Assembly: GCA_017456805.1 (NCBI GenBank)
Contig: JAFTIQ010000009.1
Location: 40,423 to 104,422 of the forward strand
DNA: 64,000 bases
Reading direction: 5' to 3'
Origin: Lentisphaeria bacterium
Lineage (GTDB): Bacteria > Verrucomicrobiota > Lentisphaeria > Victivallales > UBA1829
Position numbers and translations under genes: made by a program. Under the pieces are notes generated by a model. The model had not been told where the DNA came from and made no database searches. It saw nothing but the letters and a program-made list of their open reading frames with translations. This document shows, piece by piece, positions 17,438 to 25,334 of this stretch; the first letter of the stretch is position 1, and each line of letters begins with the position of its first letter.

Positions 17438-18073
17438 ATGAGATACCCGGTTCAAGCCGGCGGGATCTTTGCACGTTTTTGCAACGATTTCTCCGGAACC
17501 GTCCGGCGCATCTTGGTTGTCGTATTGTTTTTTGTTACGACGGGACTTTATGCGCAGGCGCCTCTGCAAGACAGAGAACAGTTATATGAAAAACAGATCA
17601 TGGAATCCGCCAGAGAACATGGTGTTGACCCCATGCTCATCAAAGCGGTCATCTTTACAGAAAGCTCTTTTTTCCCGGATAAAACCGGAAAAGATGGAGA
17701 GATCGGTCTGATGCAGATCCGGCAGGCGGCTGCCAGAGATTGGGCAAATGCCAAAGGAGTCATGCCCCCGGAAAAAGAGGCTATGTTCGATCCGGGACTG
17801 AATATCGAAATCGGAACATGGTATCTTGCCCGGGCATTGAAGCACTGGTATGACAACCCGGATTTCCTCCGGATGGCTCTTGCGGAATACAATGCAGGGC
17901 GCACCAGATTATTGCAATGGATGAAAATATGCAATCAGAATACGGATCTTCTTTTTCAATCTAAGCCGGTTGGAAAATATGCTGATAAAGTTTGCCGGAA
18001 ATATGTCGAATATACCATCGGCAATATTGAAAAAATTCCGGAAATCAAGAAAACCGTTGCAAAAAAGGAATAA
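17438..18073 (+). CDS. Lytic transglycosylase (SLT domain), exported
   Basis: The protein has 211 residues. A hydrophobic segment at about 24-37, followed by AQA, looks like a signal peptide with an unusually long basic n-region. The SLT domain follows: catalytic Glu75 in FTESSFFP, the GLMQI motif at 90-94 and AEYNAG near 159-164. These enzymes cleave the MurNAc-GlcNAc bond of peptidoglycan to 1,6-anhydro products in the periplasm. Compact length and lack of other domains resemble the small SLT proteins that accompany secretion or pilus machines. It follows the ABC/HlyD operon but has its own promoter, and the esterase gene begins 6 bases downstream. Confidence 0.9.
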   Translation: MRYPVQAGGIFARFCNDFSGTVRRILVVVLFFVTTGLYAQAPLQDREQLYEKQIMESAREHGVDPMLIKAVIFTESSFFPDKTGKDGEIGLMQIRQAAARDWANAKGVMPPEKEAMFDPGLNIEIGTWYLARALKHWYDNPDFLRMALAEYNAGRTRLLQWMKICNQNTDLLFQSKPVGKYADKVCRKYVEYTIGNIEKIPEIKKTVAKKE

Positions 18074-18079
18074 TCTACC

Positions 18080-18817
18080 ATGATCATCAATCCGGCATAC
18101 GACGAATCTCAAATCTGTGCAGAATGTGCCCCCAAAGAATCTTTCATTAAATATTTTACAGATTCCAGCGGGTTCCGCCTCAAATATATCGAAATGCTCC
18201 CGGAACTGGAATCCGGAAAAAAATATCCGCTGATCGTTCATCTTCACGGAGCCGGAAGCTGGGCGGAAGATCATCCCATGCCGCCGGGACAGGCAGCAAT
18301 GATGATGAAAAACGATTTCCCGGCAATCGTGATCGCTCCGAAAACAAACCATCCGATGAAGTGGGCAGATCATGATTGGACGATCACCGAACATGTTCAG
18401 AAAGAACAGCCGCAGCCCTCTCTTCAGGCAGCCTATGAACTGATTTGCCATCTGATGCAAACCGATGCCAGAATCGATGCAAAGCGGATCTATATCATCG
18501 GACAATCCATGGGCGGATTCGGAACTTGGGATTTTATCACCAGATACCGGGATATCGTTGCAGCGGCAGTTCCTGTTTGCGGCGGCGGAGATGTCCAATC
18601 CATGCAGAAAATCAAAGACCTGCCCGTCTGGATCTTCCATGGGGATATCGACGACGTTGTCCCGGTCGAAAATTCCAGACGTCTCTTTACGGAGCTGGAA
18701 CGGCTCGGCGCCCCGGTCCGCTATACAGAGTACCCCGGAGTCCTGCACCCGTCCTGGATCCCGGCTTACAACGACCCCAGACTCTTCCAATGGCTGTTTG
18801 ACCAAAAAAGAAAATAA
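18080..18817 (+). CDS. Alpha/beta-hydrolase, esterase (phospholipase/carboxylesterase or polyhydroxybutyrate depolymerase-like)
   Basis: The protein has 245 residues and no signal peptide. The nucleophile elbow is GQSMGGFG; the acid is in WIFHGDIDDVVPVE, and the base His is in PGVLHPSW, so a full Ser-Asp-His triad is visible. LIVHLHGAGSWAEDH provides the oxyanion-hole region. The pattern is that of the PHB-depolymerase-like and prolyl-oligopeptidase-like esterases often found with glycan-degrading genes, where they remove acyl groups. The actual ester is unknown. It is probably co-transcribed with the upstream lytic transglycosylase gene (6-base gap). Confidence 0.85.
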   Translation: MIINPAYDESQICAECAPKESFIKYFTDSSGFRLKYIEMLPELESGKKYPLIVHLHGAGSWAEDHPMPPGQAAMMMKNDFPAIVIAPKTNHPMKWADHDWTITEHVQKEQPQPSLQAAYELICHLMQTDARIDAKRIYIIGQSMGGFGTWDFITRYRDIVAAAVPVCGGGDVQSMQKIKDLPVWIFHGDIDDVVPVENSRRLFTELERLGAPVRYTEYPGVLHPSWIPAYNDPRLFQWLFDQKRK

Positions 18818-18856
18818 CGTTTTTACCTGTTTTCCAAAAAAAATACAGCAAGCCTC

Positions 18857-18885
18857 TTGACAATTTATGTTTTTTGTTGTATAAT
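18857..18885 (+). promoter_or_regulatory. Consensus promoter of the first pseudopilin gene
   Basis: TTGACA (18857-18862), a 17-base spacer and TATAAT (18880-18885): a perfect match to the housekeeping-sigma consensus and the only such match I found in the window. It drives the single pseudopilin gene at 18932, which has a strong GAGGAGAGG ribosome-binding site, so high expression is expected. Confidence 0.8.
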
Positions 18886-18931
18886 ATAACAGAAGTAACA
18901 AGTTTATCTCACATAAAATTGAGGAGAGGTC

Positions 18932-19615
18932 ATGAAAAAGTTTATAGTAGAGCCGTCATGCCTGTACACAGGCATGAAGCACCGGTGCTTCACGCTGATC
19001 GAACTTCTGGTCGTTATTGCCATCATTGCGATTCTCGCGGGGATGCTGCTCCCTGCATTGAATAATGCAAGAGCAACAGCCCAGGGAGCAAATTGTATGG
19101 CAAACAAGAAACAGATCGGAACTCACATTTTCTTCTATACACAGACCTATGATGATTTCGTTCTCGGGCATCGTCTTGCATCAGAATTCACCGGTTATGG
19201 TCGCCCCAGTATCGAACATTATGCTCAAATGTCCAATCCACCGGGAGCTACATCTACAGGGCTTTGGAAAACTTTATTGAAATGTACAGCCTTCCAGAAC
19301 AATGTTGATATTTATAATACGGGAACTAATAACTATACCTGCGGGATCACAATGGCAATTGGAAATGCCGATGGGAATATTCAGGCAAAAGTCGGAAAGT
19401 TCAAAAATCCTTCATCAAAGGGGTATTTGTTTGAAAATAAGAAACTCTATTATTACACCTCTGGAACAGGCGGAGATGCAAACTTTGTCGGAAGGCACTC
19501 TGGACGGGGTGTTATTTTATATATTGATGGACATACAGATCTTCAACAGGAAAAGATAATTACAGCAAAAGCAGGTACAGAAGCACCTTATTTCAGCGGA
19601 GATAAAGGCTTGTAA
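18932..19615 (+). CDS. Prepilin-like (pseudopilin) protein with H-x9-DG-H motif
   Basis: The protein has 227 residues. After a 19-residue basic leader comes [16 protein letters not shown], the type IV prepilin/pseudopilin helix with Glu at +5 of the mature form; the residue before Phe is Cys, not the usual Gly. The helix is followed by a globular domain ending in RHSGRGVILYIDGH (H-x9-DG-H), a motif of the DUF1559-type prepilin-like proteins abundant in Planctomycetota and Lentisphaerota. It is likely membrane-anchored and facing the periplasm, or assembled into a pseudopilus. Here the gene stands alone with a consensus promoter and a terminator. The function of the family is not established. 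Confidence 0.85.
   Translation: MKKFIVEPSCLYTGMKHRCFTLIELLVVIAIIAILAGMLLPALNNARATAQGANCMANKKQIGTHIFFYTQTYDDFVLGHRLASEFTGYGRPSIEHYAQMSNPPGATSTGLWKTLLKCTAFQNNVDIYNTGTNNYTCGITMAIGNADGNIQAKVGKFKNPSSKGYLFENKKLYYYTSGTGGDANFVGRHSGRGVILYIDGHTDLQQEKIITAKAGTEAPYFSGDKGL
18957..18992 (+). repeat. Two abutting palindromes inside the pseudopilin leader codons
   Basis: CATGCCTG (18957-18964) and CAGGCATG (18969-18976) form an 8-base inverted repeat around TACA. TGAAGCACC / GGTGCTTCA (18975-18992) is a perfect 18-base palindrome directly joined to it. Both lie in the codons of the leader peptide, just before the prepilin helix. Confidence 0.8.
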
Positions 19616-19634
19616 TCAGATTAGAAATCGATCT

Positions 19635-19667
19635 GCCCGGAAGGTTCATTCTTTCCGGGCTTTTTTT
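19635..19667 (+). terminator. Terminator after the pseudopilin gene
   Basis: GCCCGGAAG (19635-19643) pairs with CTTTCCGGGC (19651-19660) around a short loop, followed by seven T. It lies 20 bases past the stop codon and overlaps the 3' end of the convergent folK gene. Confidence 0.85.
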
Positions 19668-20188
19668 GTCTTCAGAAACGCCATGAGTTCCGGCGGCAGA
19701 ATTTCACGGGAGGGAATCAATACAAAATCCCGGCTTGATGCCAGGGGATGCGGGACTTTTAATCTTGGATGATCAATGGTTTGAAATCCCATCAGGATGA
19801 TATCGATATCAATAGTTCTGGAAACCCAGTGGGGATGATCAGCCGGACGCCCCTCTTCAATCTCAATAGACTGAGTCAGATCCAGCAATTCCAGCGGAGT
19901 TCCCTTCCATTCGCCCAGGACGGATAGATTTGTAAAATCCCCTGCCCCGGGTTCGCATCCGACAGGCGGATTGATCAAGGGTTCTGAAACCTTCAACACC
20001 TTGAATCCGGACAAAGAAAGACGGTTCAATGCCCGTTCAAAACGTTCCATTGTACCGTCTAAATTTCCGCCGAAAGAAAGAAGCACCGGATTGTAAGACC
20101 CGGTGCTTTTCTGTTCAGTCTGCTCAGCAGTTGAACTTGAATGCGCTGATTGCATTTGCAGAATCTGCCATTTTTGCAAGGAGCTCAT
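19646..20188 (-). CDS. folK: 2-amino-4-hydroxy-6-hydroxymethyldihydropteridine pyrophosphokinase
   Basis: This enzyme transfers pyrophosphate from ATP to hydroxymethyl-dihydropterin in folate synthesis. The frame gives 180 residues. Family motifs are VLLSFGGNLDG (substrate loop, usually LSLGSNLG), PLINPPVGCEPGAGDFTNL, SRTIDIDIILMG (catalytic/metal-binding DxD region) and VPHPLASSRDFVLIP. The ATG at 20188 lies within serA and would give a 28-residue extension plus a 65-base overlap. The conserved core begins only near VLLSFGG, so translation may start later from GTG, for instance in NPV-LLSFGG. The true start is uncertain. Likely coupled to serA upstream. The terminator of the facing pseudopilin gene lies within its last codons. 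Confidence 0.88.
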   Translation of the reverse strand: MSSLQKWQILQMQSAHSSSTAEQTEQKSTGSYNPVLLSFGGNLDGTMERFERALNRLSLSGFKVLKVSEPLINPPVGCEPGAGDFTNLSVLGEWKGTPLELLDLTQSIEIEEGRPADHPHWVSRTIDIDIILMGFQTIDHPRLKVPHPLASSRDFVLIPSREILPPELMAFLKTKKARKE

Positions 20189-21692
20189 CAGAAACTTCTG
20201 TGTCTGTCTTGATCACTGCCAGAGAACGGGCTGTTTCACCGTTCTTGACCTGAGGAGCACGGATATCGGAGATATTGATTCCGGAGATGCTGAGGATTCC
20301 GGAAAGCTTGGCGATCACGCCGGGCTTATCTTCGTATTCAAAGAACACGTTGTATCCATGGGGATCCAGATAAAGATTATCGAAATCGTTGAGGCGGGCG
20401 ATCATCATTTTGTTTTCGGTCAGGGTACCGCGGACGGAAACGAGGCCGCCTTTGGCATCGGAGAGATCGATGGTGATGGATTCGCCATACTTCTTGGAAT
20501 CATCGACTTCGCGGTTCACGAATTTGATGCCTCTGCCATCGAGGAAATTCTGAGCATCCTTGTTGTCCATGAAGGGGTCGAACTCAGTAGAAACGCCGGC
20601 GCAGATGGGAGCAAGCATCCATTTTGCGAACCCGTGGAGGCTGCCGTAGAAGCTGGCTTCGATCTTGTTGAAGGGATTGTTTGCGCCATGAGCACATTTT
20701 GCGAGTTTTGCAAGAGTTCCTGCAAGCTGCTGATATTCAGGATTGAGTCCATCGGGCACACCTTTGTTCACAACGCAGGTGGTGATTCCCTTTTCGAAGT
20801 AATCAACGGTCTGTTCTGCTGCGCGGTATGCTGCGACATAGTTTGCTTCGAAAGTGTTTGCACCGAGGTGGGGAGCCATGACATCGGCGACATCAGCGAT
20901 GGATTTTTCGCCTTCTGCATCTTTCTTGTAAACATCGTTGCAGTAGATCAGCTGTTTTTCAGCTTTTGCTTTACGGAGAGCTTCTTCATCGACGATTCCG
21001 GCACGGGCGCAGTTGACGATCATTGCGCCGGGCTTGATGAGAGAGAGAAGTTTGTCATTGACCATTCCGCGGGTTGCATCGTTTTCGGGAATGTGGAGAG
21101 AAATGATATCAGCCTGGCTGAAGATTTCTTCCACAGTGCAGAGCTGGACACCGATGCTGTCAGCAAAAGCTTTGGAGATCACGGGGTCAAAACCGAGGAC
21201 TTTGACTTCAAAACCGGAAACACGTTTGGCAAGGAGGCGTCCGATGTGACCGAGTCCGAGGATACCGAGGGTTTTCCCGGTGAGTTCGTGTCCCATGAAT
21301 TTGGATTTTTCCCATTTTCCTGCGCGGGTGGAGATATCAGCGGGAACCAGTTTTCTGTATGCTGCGAGGATCATTGCCACGACTTCTTCCGCCACAGCGT
21401 TGGAGTTTGCTCCGGGGGTGTTCATGACATCGATTTCTTTTCTGCGTGCATACTTGGTATCGATATTATCGAATCCGGCACCTGCGCGGACAACGAGCTG
21501 GAGAGAAGGAAGGAGATCAATGATTTCAGCAGGAACTTTTTCACTGCGGACGATCATAACATTTGCGTCAGCATTGGCTTTTGCCAAATCAGCAAGGGGG
21601 GTATCCTTGTCCTGAACAACGGTAAAACCTTTTTCTTCGAGGATCTGTTTGACAACTTTATCAAGCTTTGTCGGGATCAAAACTTTCTTCAT
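20124..21692 (-). CDS. serA: D-3-phosphoglycerate dehydrogenase
   Basis: The enzyme oxidises 3-phosphoglycerate to 3-phosphohydroxypyruvate with NAD, the first step of serine synthesis. The protein has 522 residues from the ATG at 21692, placed 8 bases after AAGGAG; an earlier ATG at 21761 lacks a site. GLGHIGRLLAK is the NAD-binding glycine motif; NCARAGIVDEEAL holds the catalytic arginine region and MAPHLGANT the catalytic histidine. A long intervening domain (about 310-440) and a C-terminal ACT domain (KPGVIAKLSGILS, about 450-522) make this the long form that is often feedback-regulated by serine. Confidence 0.95.
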   Translation of the reverse strand: MKKVLIPTKLDKVVKQILEEKGFTVVQDKDTPLADLAKANADANVMIVRSEKVPAEIIDLLPSLQLVVRAGAGFDNIDTKYARRKEIDVMNTPGANSNAVAEEVVAMILAAYRKLVPADISTRAGKWEKSKFMGHELTGKTLGILGLGHIGRLLAKRVSGFEVKVLGFDPVISKAFADSIGVQLCTVEEIFSQADIISLHIPENDATRGMVNDKLLSLIKPGAMIVNCARAGIVDEEALRKAKAEKQLIYCNDVYKKDAEGEKSIADVADVMAPHLGANTFEANYVAAYRAAEQTVDYFEKGITTCVVNKGVPDGLNPEYQQLAGTLAKLAKCAHGANNPFNKIEASFYGSLHGFAKWMLAPICAGVSTEFDPFMDNKDAQNFLDGRGIKFVNREVDDSKKYGESITIDLSDAKGGLVSVRGTLTENKMMIARLNDFDNLYLDPHGYNVFFEYEDKPGVIAKLSGILSISGINISDIRAPQVKNGETARSLAVIKTDTEVSDELLAKMADSANAISAFKFNC

Positions 21693-21732
21693 GAGATTAT
21701 CTCCTTGTGGGTTGTTTTTCTTTTTATCCGGT

Positions 21733-21761
21733 AATTTACATCTATATTGCGTAACTTTCAA
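21733..21761 (-). promoter_or_regulatory. Predicted serA promoter
   Basis: Read on the minus strand, TTGAAA (21761-21756), a 17-base spacer and TAAATT (21738-21733) lie about 40 bases before the serA start. The -10 match is modest. Confidence 0.4.
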
Positions 21762-21794
21762 GGGGTTGAGAAAAAAATATCAGGTGTAAAATGT

Positions 21795-21819
21795 AAAAAA
21801 GCCCGAATTTTTTTCGGGC
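21795..21819 (-). terminator. Terminator of the sigma-factor module
   Basis: On the minus strand GCCCGAA and TTCGGGC (21819-21813 and 21807-21801) form a 7-base stem closed by A residues, followed by six T (21800-21795). It ends the unit that finishes with the gene at 21844. Confidence 0.75.
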
Positions 21820-21843
21820 TGAGAGCTTGGATCTTCGATTTTT

Positions 21844-22404
21844 TTACTTCCGTCTGGGCGGCGGGGGTGCATCAGGATCGAGATTTGCGTTCCGGATCAG
21901 GTGAGCCGGAGGTTCCGGAGAGAGGATCTGTTTCAACTCATCTTCAATCAGCTGAGTTTTATTTCCTGATCTGGTTTCATACTCTTTCCGGAGACGATCG
22001 CACCGTTCCTGCATCAAGCGCAGCTGCCGTTCCGTTTCATCCAGGATTTTTTTCTGAAAAGCGATTCTCTGTTCTGTTTTTTTGGTCACCGCGACACGCA
22101 ATGCCTCCATAGCCTTCTGTTTTTCTTCGGGAGTTTTTGCTTCCAGAACAGCTTTCCGGAGAGCAAGGATTTTTTCAGCTTCTGCTTTTCTGCGTTTCAG
22201 AAAATGTTTTCTCATTTCCACTGTGAACGCCTTCATATCTTTTGCGGCGAGAGCCTTCAGGCGGGTCCGTTCTTCGGGAGTAAACTCCTTGGATTCCAAA
22301 GCCGCGATCAGGGGATGTTTATGAGGAACCATCGGACGGCGCGGCTCACGGGCGAATCCGCAAAGGACAGTCAGAATGAGAATGATTGATAATACTGCTT
22401 TCAA
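21844..22404 (-). CDS. Exported coiled-coil protein of unknown function (CpxP/Spy-like layout)
   Basis: The protein has 186 residues and starts with TTG at 22404, placed 8 bases after AAGGAG. The N-terminus MKAVLSIILILTVLCGFA is a clear signal peptide. The mature part is almost wholly helical, rich in Lys, Glu and Arg with heptad-like spacing (about 40-160), and ends in a proline-rich tail DPDAPPPPRRK. Size, export and charged helices recall periplasmic sensor/chaperone proteins of the Spy/CpxP/heavy-metal-sensor type, but I cannot show homology. It lies 12 bases after the anti-sigma gene, so it probably belongs to the same stress circuit. A terminator follows. Confidence 0.65.
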   Translation of the reverse strand: MKAVLSIILILTVLCGFAREPRRPMVPHKHPLIAALESKEFTPEERTRLKALAAKDMKAFTVEMRKHFLKRRKAEAEKILALRKAVLEAKTPEEKQKAMEALRVAVTKKTEQRIAFQKKILDETERQLRLMQERCDRLRKEYETRSGNKTQLIEDELKQILSPEPPAHLIRNANLDPDAPPPPRRK

Positions 22405-22416
22405 AATACGATCTCC

Positions 22417-22863
22417 TTATATCAGTAAATCCATTGTTTCCGAGAAGGTATCCATCCCGGAAGCGACATCCACAGCCAGAGCAAAGACCTGCTCATCGAA
22501 TGAAGGATCCGGAACAGAAACGGTTTTTATTTCCGCAAGATCCCTGATTTTCGGAGCGGCTTTTTCACCGGGCTGGTAAAAAAGGGCTCCGGCAGCCATT
22601 GCAAAAGCTGCGGCTGCAGGAAGAGCGACCTTCCAGATAACAGGTTTCCAGCGAACGGGTTTCACTGCTTGTTCAGCATGTTTGAGGATAGCGGAATCAA
22701 TATGTCCGGGAGGATCAAGTTCGGGAAGCGGAACGTGTTCCATTCGCTTTACAAACTCTGCCAAATTGCGGCAATCCGGACAAACTTCCAGATGTTTCAT
22801 TTCCTCTGCGGAAAGAGAAACTTCTTCCAGAATCCTGATTTGTGTTTGTTCGCACTTGTTCAT
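22417..22863 (-). CDS. Anti-sigma factor with zinc-finger-like motif
   Basis: The protein has 148 residues from the ATG at 22863, which overlaps the sigma gene stop (ATGA) and follows GGAGGG; an earlier ATG 27 codons upstream is inside the sigma gene. HLEVCPDC (about 30-37) has the H-x3-C-x2-C pattern of zinc-binding anti-sigma domains that clamp ECF sigma factors in the cytoplasm. One hydrophobic helix (about 80-100, VIWKVALPAAAAFAMAAGALFY) would place the C-terminal 45 residues in the periplasm. Position right after an ECF sigma gene supports the role. Confidence 0.8.
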   Translation of the reverse strand: MNKCEQTQIRILEEVSLSAEEMKHLEVCPDCRNLAEFVKRMEHVPLPELDPPGHIDSAILKHAEQAVKPVRWKPVIWKVALPAAAAFAMAAGALFYQPGEKAAPKIRDLAEIKTVSVPDPSFDEQVFALAVDVASGMDTFSETMDLLI

Positions 22864-23435
22864 GAATCCCTCCATGTCATAAGGCTGTTTCTTAAATTTT
22901 TCAATGCATAATTCATTCTGCCAAGTGCAGTATTCAGCGGACACTTCTGAATCTCTGCGATCTCCTTGAATGAGAGTCCGTTGCGACGGAGGATCACCAC
23001 TTCTTTCTGATCCGGCGGCAAGTTGTCAACCGCTTGCTCAAAAGCCTCTTCAAATTCAACATTGCTCATGTGTACCCACGCTTCCTGTCCATCTCCGCTG
23101 TGAGTATTCAGAATCCCATCTTCCAGAGGCTGTTCTGCCGCCCGTTTCTGCTGCCGGAAATGATCCATTGCCAAATTGTGAGCGATCATGGAGAGCCATG
23201 CGAAAAATTTCTGCTTATTTTCGTATGACTTGAAATTGTTGATCGCCTTCAGCCAAGTCTGTTGAAAAAGATCATCCGCCGTTGCAGAATTCTCAAGGAG
23301 CCTGTTCAAGAAGGCATAAAGCGGCTTCCGGTATCTGCTGTACAGAATCTCGAATGATTCGGCATTCCCGGATAGATATGCACGGATCAATTCGCTGTCC
23401 GCAAGCTGCTCTGATATCTTCTCTTCCATGCCCAT
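22860..23435 (-). CDS. ECF-type RNA polymerase sigma factor
   Basis: The protein has 191 residues. Region 2 is at about 15-95, with YSRYRKPLYAFLNRLL and the DLFQQTWLKAINNF core-binding helix, plus KQKFFAWLSMIAHNLAMDHFRQQKR. A linker follows, then region 4 (about 135-185) with LPPDQKEVVILRRNGLSFKEIAEI and a promoter-recognition helix near CPLNTALGRMNYALKNLR. The stop overlaps the anti-sigma start by four bases. It begins 20 bases after dus without a good Shine-Dalgarno sequence, so it may be read from the fabB-like/lipA/dus operon or from an internal promoter. Confidence 0.93.
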   Translation of the reverse strand: MGMEEKISEQLADSELIRAYLSGNAESFEILYSRYRKPLYAFLNRLLENSATADDLFQQTWLKAINNFKSYENKQKFFAWLSMIAHNLAMDHFRQQKRAAEQPLEDGILNTHSGDGQEAWVHMSNVEFEEAFEQAVDNLPPDQKEVVILRRNGLSFKEIAEIQKCPLNTALGRMNYALKNLRNSLMTWRDS

Positions 23436-23455
23436 TTAACGTTTTACTTTATCAT

Positions 23456-24454
23456 TTATTGTGACAACTGCCGCGCTGAAGCGGGATTATTTCTCAAAAA
23501 GGTCCAAAATCCTTCTGCCGGCCCCCGCAGGACTTCATCTATCAACGCCTTCAAGCCGTCCCGGCTGCTCAGGAAAGAGGCTGTCGCCCGCAAAGAACCC
23601 GGATACCCCCTGCCCCGCAAATATTCCAGCACAACTTTCCGGCACGCCCGGAAGCCGACTTCTTCCCCGTACCAATCCAGCATATCTTCCACATGGAGCC
23701 GGATCTCTTCTGCCAGCTCTTCCACCGTCGGCGGACGGAACGCAGGGTTCGTCAGTTCTTCGAAAAGCCAGGGATTTCCCATTGCTCCGCGGGCAAGCAT
23801 CACTCTGGAACAGCCGGATTCCCGGCGCATTTCTTCATAATTCGATTTGCTCATGATCCCCCCATTGGCGATCAGCGGAATTTCCAGAGCCTCCCGGCAG
23901 GCGGAAATGATTTCCCGGGCAGGTTCGCCGGAATAAAACTCCCGGGCAATCCGTCCATGAAGAGTGATCGCAGAGATCCCTGTCGCTTCCAGACGTTTCA
24001 GAAAATTGACCGTCAGCTCCGGATTTTCACGGGAGAGGATCCGGGTTTTGACCGTTACCGGGATCCGGGAATGTTTCACCAGAAGCTCCGTCATGCGGAT
24101 CGCTTCATCGGGGCGGTACAAAGCAAACGCGGCACCCTCGCATTTTTTTTCGACTTTCGGTGCCGGACAGCCTAAATTGAAATCAAGCACATCATAATGT
24201 TTGTGATTGACGATTTCCACGGCTTTGGTCAAAAGATCCGGTTCGGAGCCCACGAGCTGGATTCCGAGAAATGTTTCATCTTCAGCACGTTCTGCCAGAC
24301 GGAACGTTTTTTCATTGCCGTAAACAAGAGAACCGGCATCGATCATTTCCGCAAAAGAATATTTGCATCCGTGCCGGGCGCAGGAACGGCGCATTGCCTG
24401 ATCTGTAAACCCGGCAAGAGGAGCTAAAAGTATGGCATCCTCAGGATAAAGCAT
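23456..24454 (-). CDS. dus: tRNA-dihydrouridine synthase
   Basis: The FMN enzyme reduces uridines in tRNA D-loops with NADPH. The protein has 332 residues. A TIM-barrel start LLAPLAGFTDQAMRR, the FNLGCPAPKVEKKCEGAAF segment with the catalytic-cysteine region, VKTRIL, ITLHGR, IANGGIMS and LARGAMGNPWLF for phosphate and FMN binding follow in the family order. The C-terminal helical domain (about 245-332) binds tRNA. Which D position is modified cannot be told. The start overlaps lipA by 14 bases. Confidence 0.95.
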   Translation of the reverse strand: MLYPEDAILLAPLAGFTDQAMRRSCARHGCKYSFAEMIDAGSLVYGNEKTFRLAERAEDETFLGIQLVGSEPDLLTKAVEIVNHKHYDVLDFNLGCPAPKVEKKCEGAAFALYRPDEAIRMTELLVKHSRIPVTVKTRILSRENPELTVNFLKRLEATGISAITLHGRIAREFYSGEPAREIISACREALEIPLIANGGIMSKSNYEEMRRESGCSRVMLARGAMGNPWLFEELTNPAFRPPTVEELAEEIRLHVEDMLDWYGEEVGFRACRKVVLEYLRGRGYPGSLRATASFLSSRDGLKALIDEVLRGPAEGFWTFLRNNPASARQLSQ

Positions 24455-25328
24455 CTTCTTTTCCTGCGGCTAAAAGATCCGCATGGTAACTGCTTCGGAC
24501 AAGCGGTCCGGAGGCTACATGGGTAAACCCGGCATCTTTTGCGAATTTTCCCCAGGCGGCAAACTGTTCCGGAGTCACAAAACGATCCAGCTTCCAATGG
24601 TCTTTGGAAGGAGGAAGGTACTGTCCGATGGTCAGAAGAGAAACCCCGGCGGCACGAAGATCCAGAATGGTCTGTTCGACTTCCGCATCTGTTTCGCCGA
24701 GCCCGACCATGATCCCGGATTTCACAGGGATTTTCCCTTCGGAAAGGCGGGCTGCTGCTGCAAGGACTTCCAAAGATCTGCGGTATTGCGCCTTGCTTCT
24801 GACAAGAGGGGTCATCCGTTCCACGGTTTCGAGGTTGTGATTGAAAACATCCACCCCTTCCATCGCGGTGGCAATATCTTTTTCAACTCCCTGAAAATCA
24901 GAGGTCAACACTTCCACTTTGATTCCGGGTACAGCCCGTTTCAGCGCGGCAGTCGTCGCAGCAAAAGCGGAAGATCCGCCATCAGGCAAATCATCACGGG
25001 TCACACAGGTAACGACGACATATTTGAGATTCATCTGAGCGGCAGCCTGAGCCAGTCGTTCCGGTTCTTCCGGATCGGGCGGCAAGGGCTGTTTCACCTC
25101 TCCGACAGCACAGAATTTACAATTGCGGGTACAGCGGCTTCCAAGGATCATGAAGGCGGCAGTTCCCCTGCCCCAGCATTCGCCCTGATTCGGACACTGA
25201 GCGCCCTGACAAACAGTATTCAATGCCAACCCTTTGACAAGGCTGTCCACTTTTTCAGAAACGGCACCGCAGGAAACTCTCACCCGGATCCAGGGCGGGA
25301 GTTTCGGCCGGAAAGATTTATCTTCCAT
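24441..25328 (-). CDS. lipA: Lipoyl synthase
   Basis: This radical-SAM enzyme inserts two sulfur atoms into protein-bound octanoyl groups. The protein has 295 residues. CQGAQCPNQGEC (C-x4-C-x5-C) binds the auxiliary 4Fe-4S cluster, CTRNCKFC (C-x3-C-x2-C) the SAM cluster, and the C-terminal VRSSYHAD segment supplies the conserved serine ligand (RSSY). All key residues are present. The gene lies 6 bases after the ketoacyl synthase gene, which would help supply the octanoyl chain, and it overlaps dus by 14 bases. Confidence 0.97.
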   Translation of the reverse strand: MEDKSFRPKLPPWIRVRVSCGAVSEKVDSLVKGLALNTVCQGAQCPNQGECWGRGTAAFMILGSRCTRNCKFCAVGEVKQPLPPDPEEPERLAQAAAQMNLKYVVVTCVTRDDLPDGGSSAFAATTAALKRAVPGIKVEVLTSDFQGVEKDIATAMEGVDVFNHNLETVERMTPLVRSKAQYRRSLEVLAAAARLSEGKIPVKSGIMVGLGETDAEVEQTILDLRAAGVSLLTIGQYLPPSKDHWKLDRFVTPEQFAAWGKFAKDAGFTHVASGPLVRSSYHADLLAAGKEDALS

Positions 25329-25334
25329 TTCCGC

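Noticed and set aside
20103..21734. Open frame of 543 codons opposite serA
   Set aside because: Cys/Phe/Asp-rich composition without any domain; entirely antisense to a clear serA.
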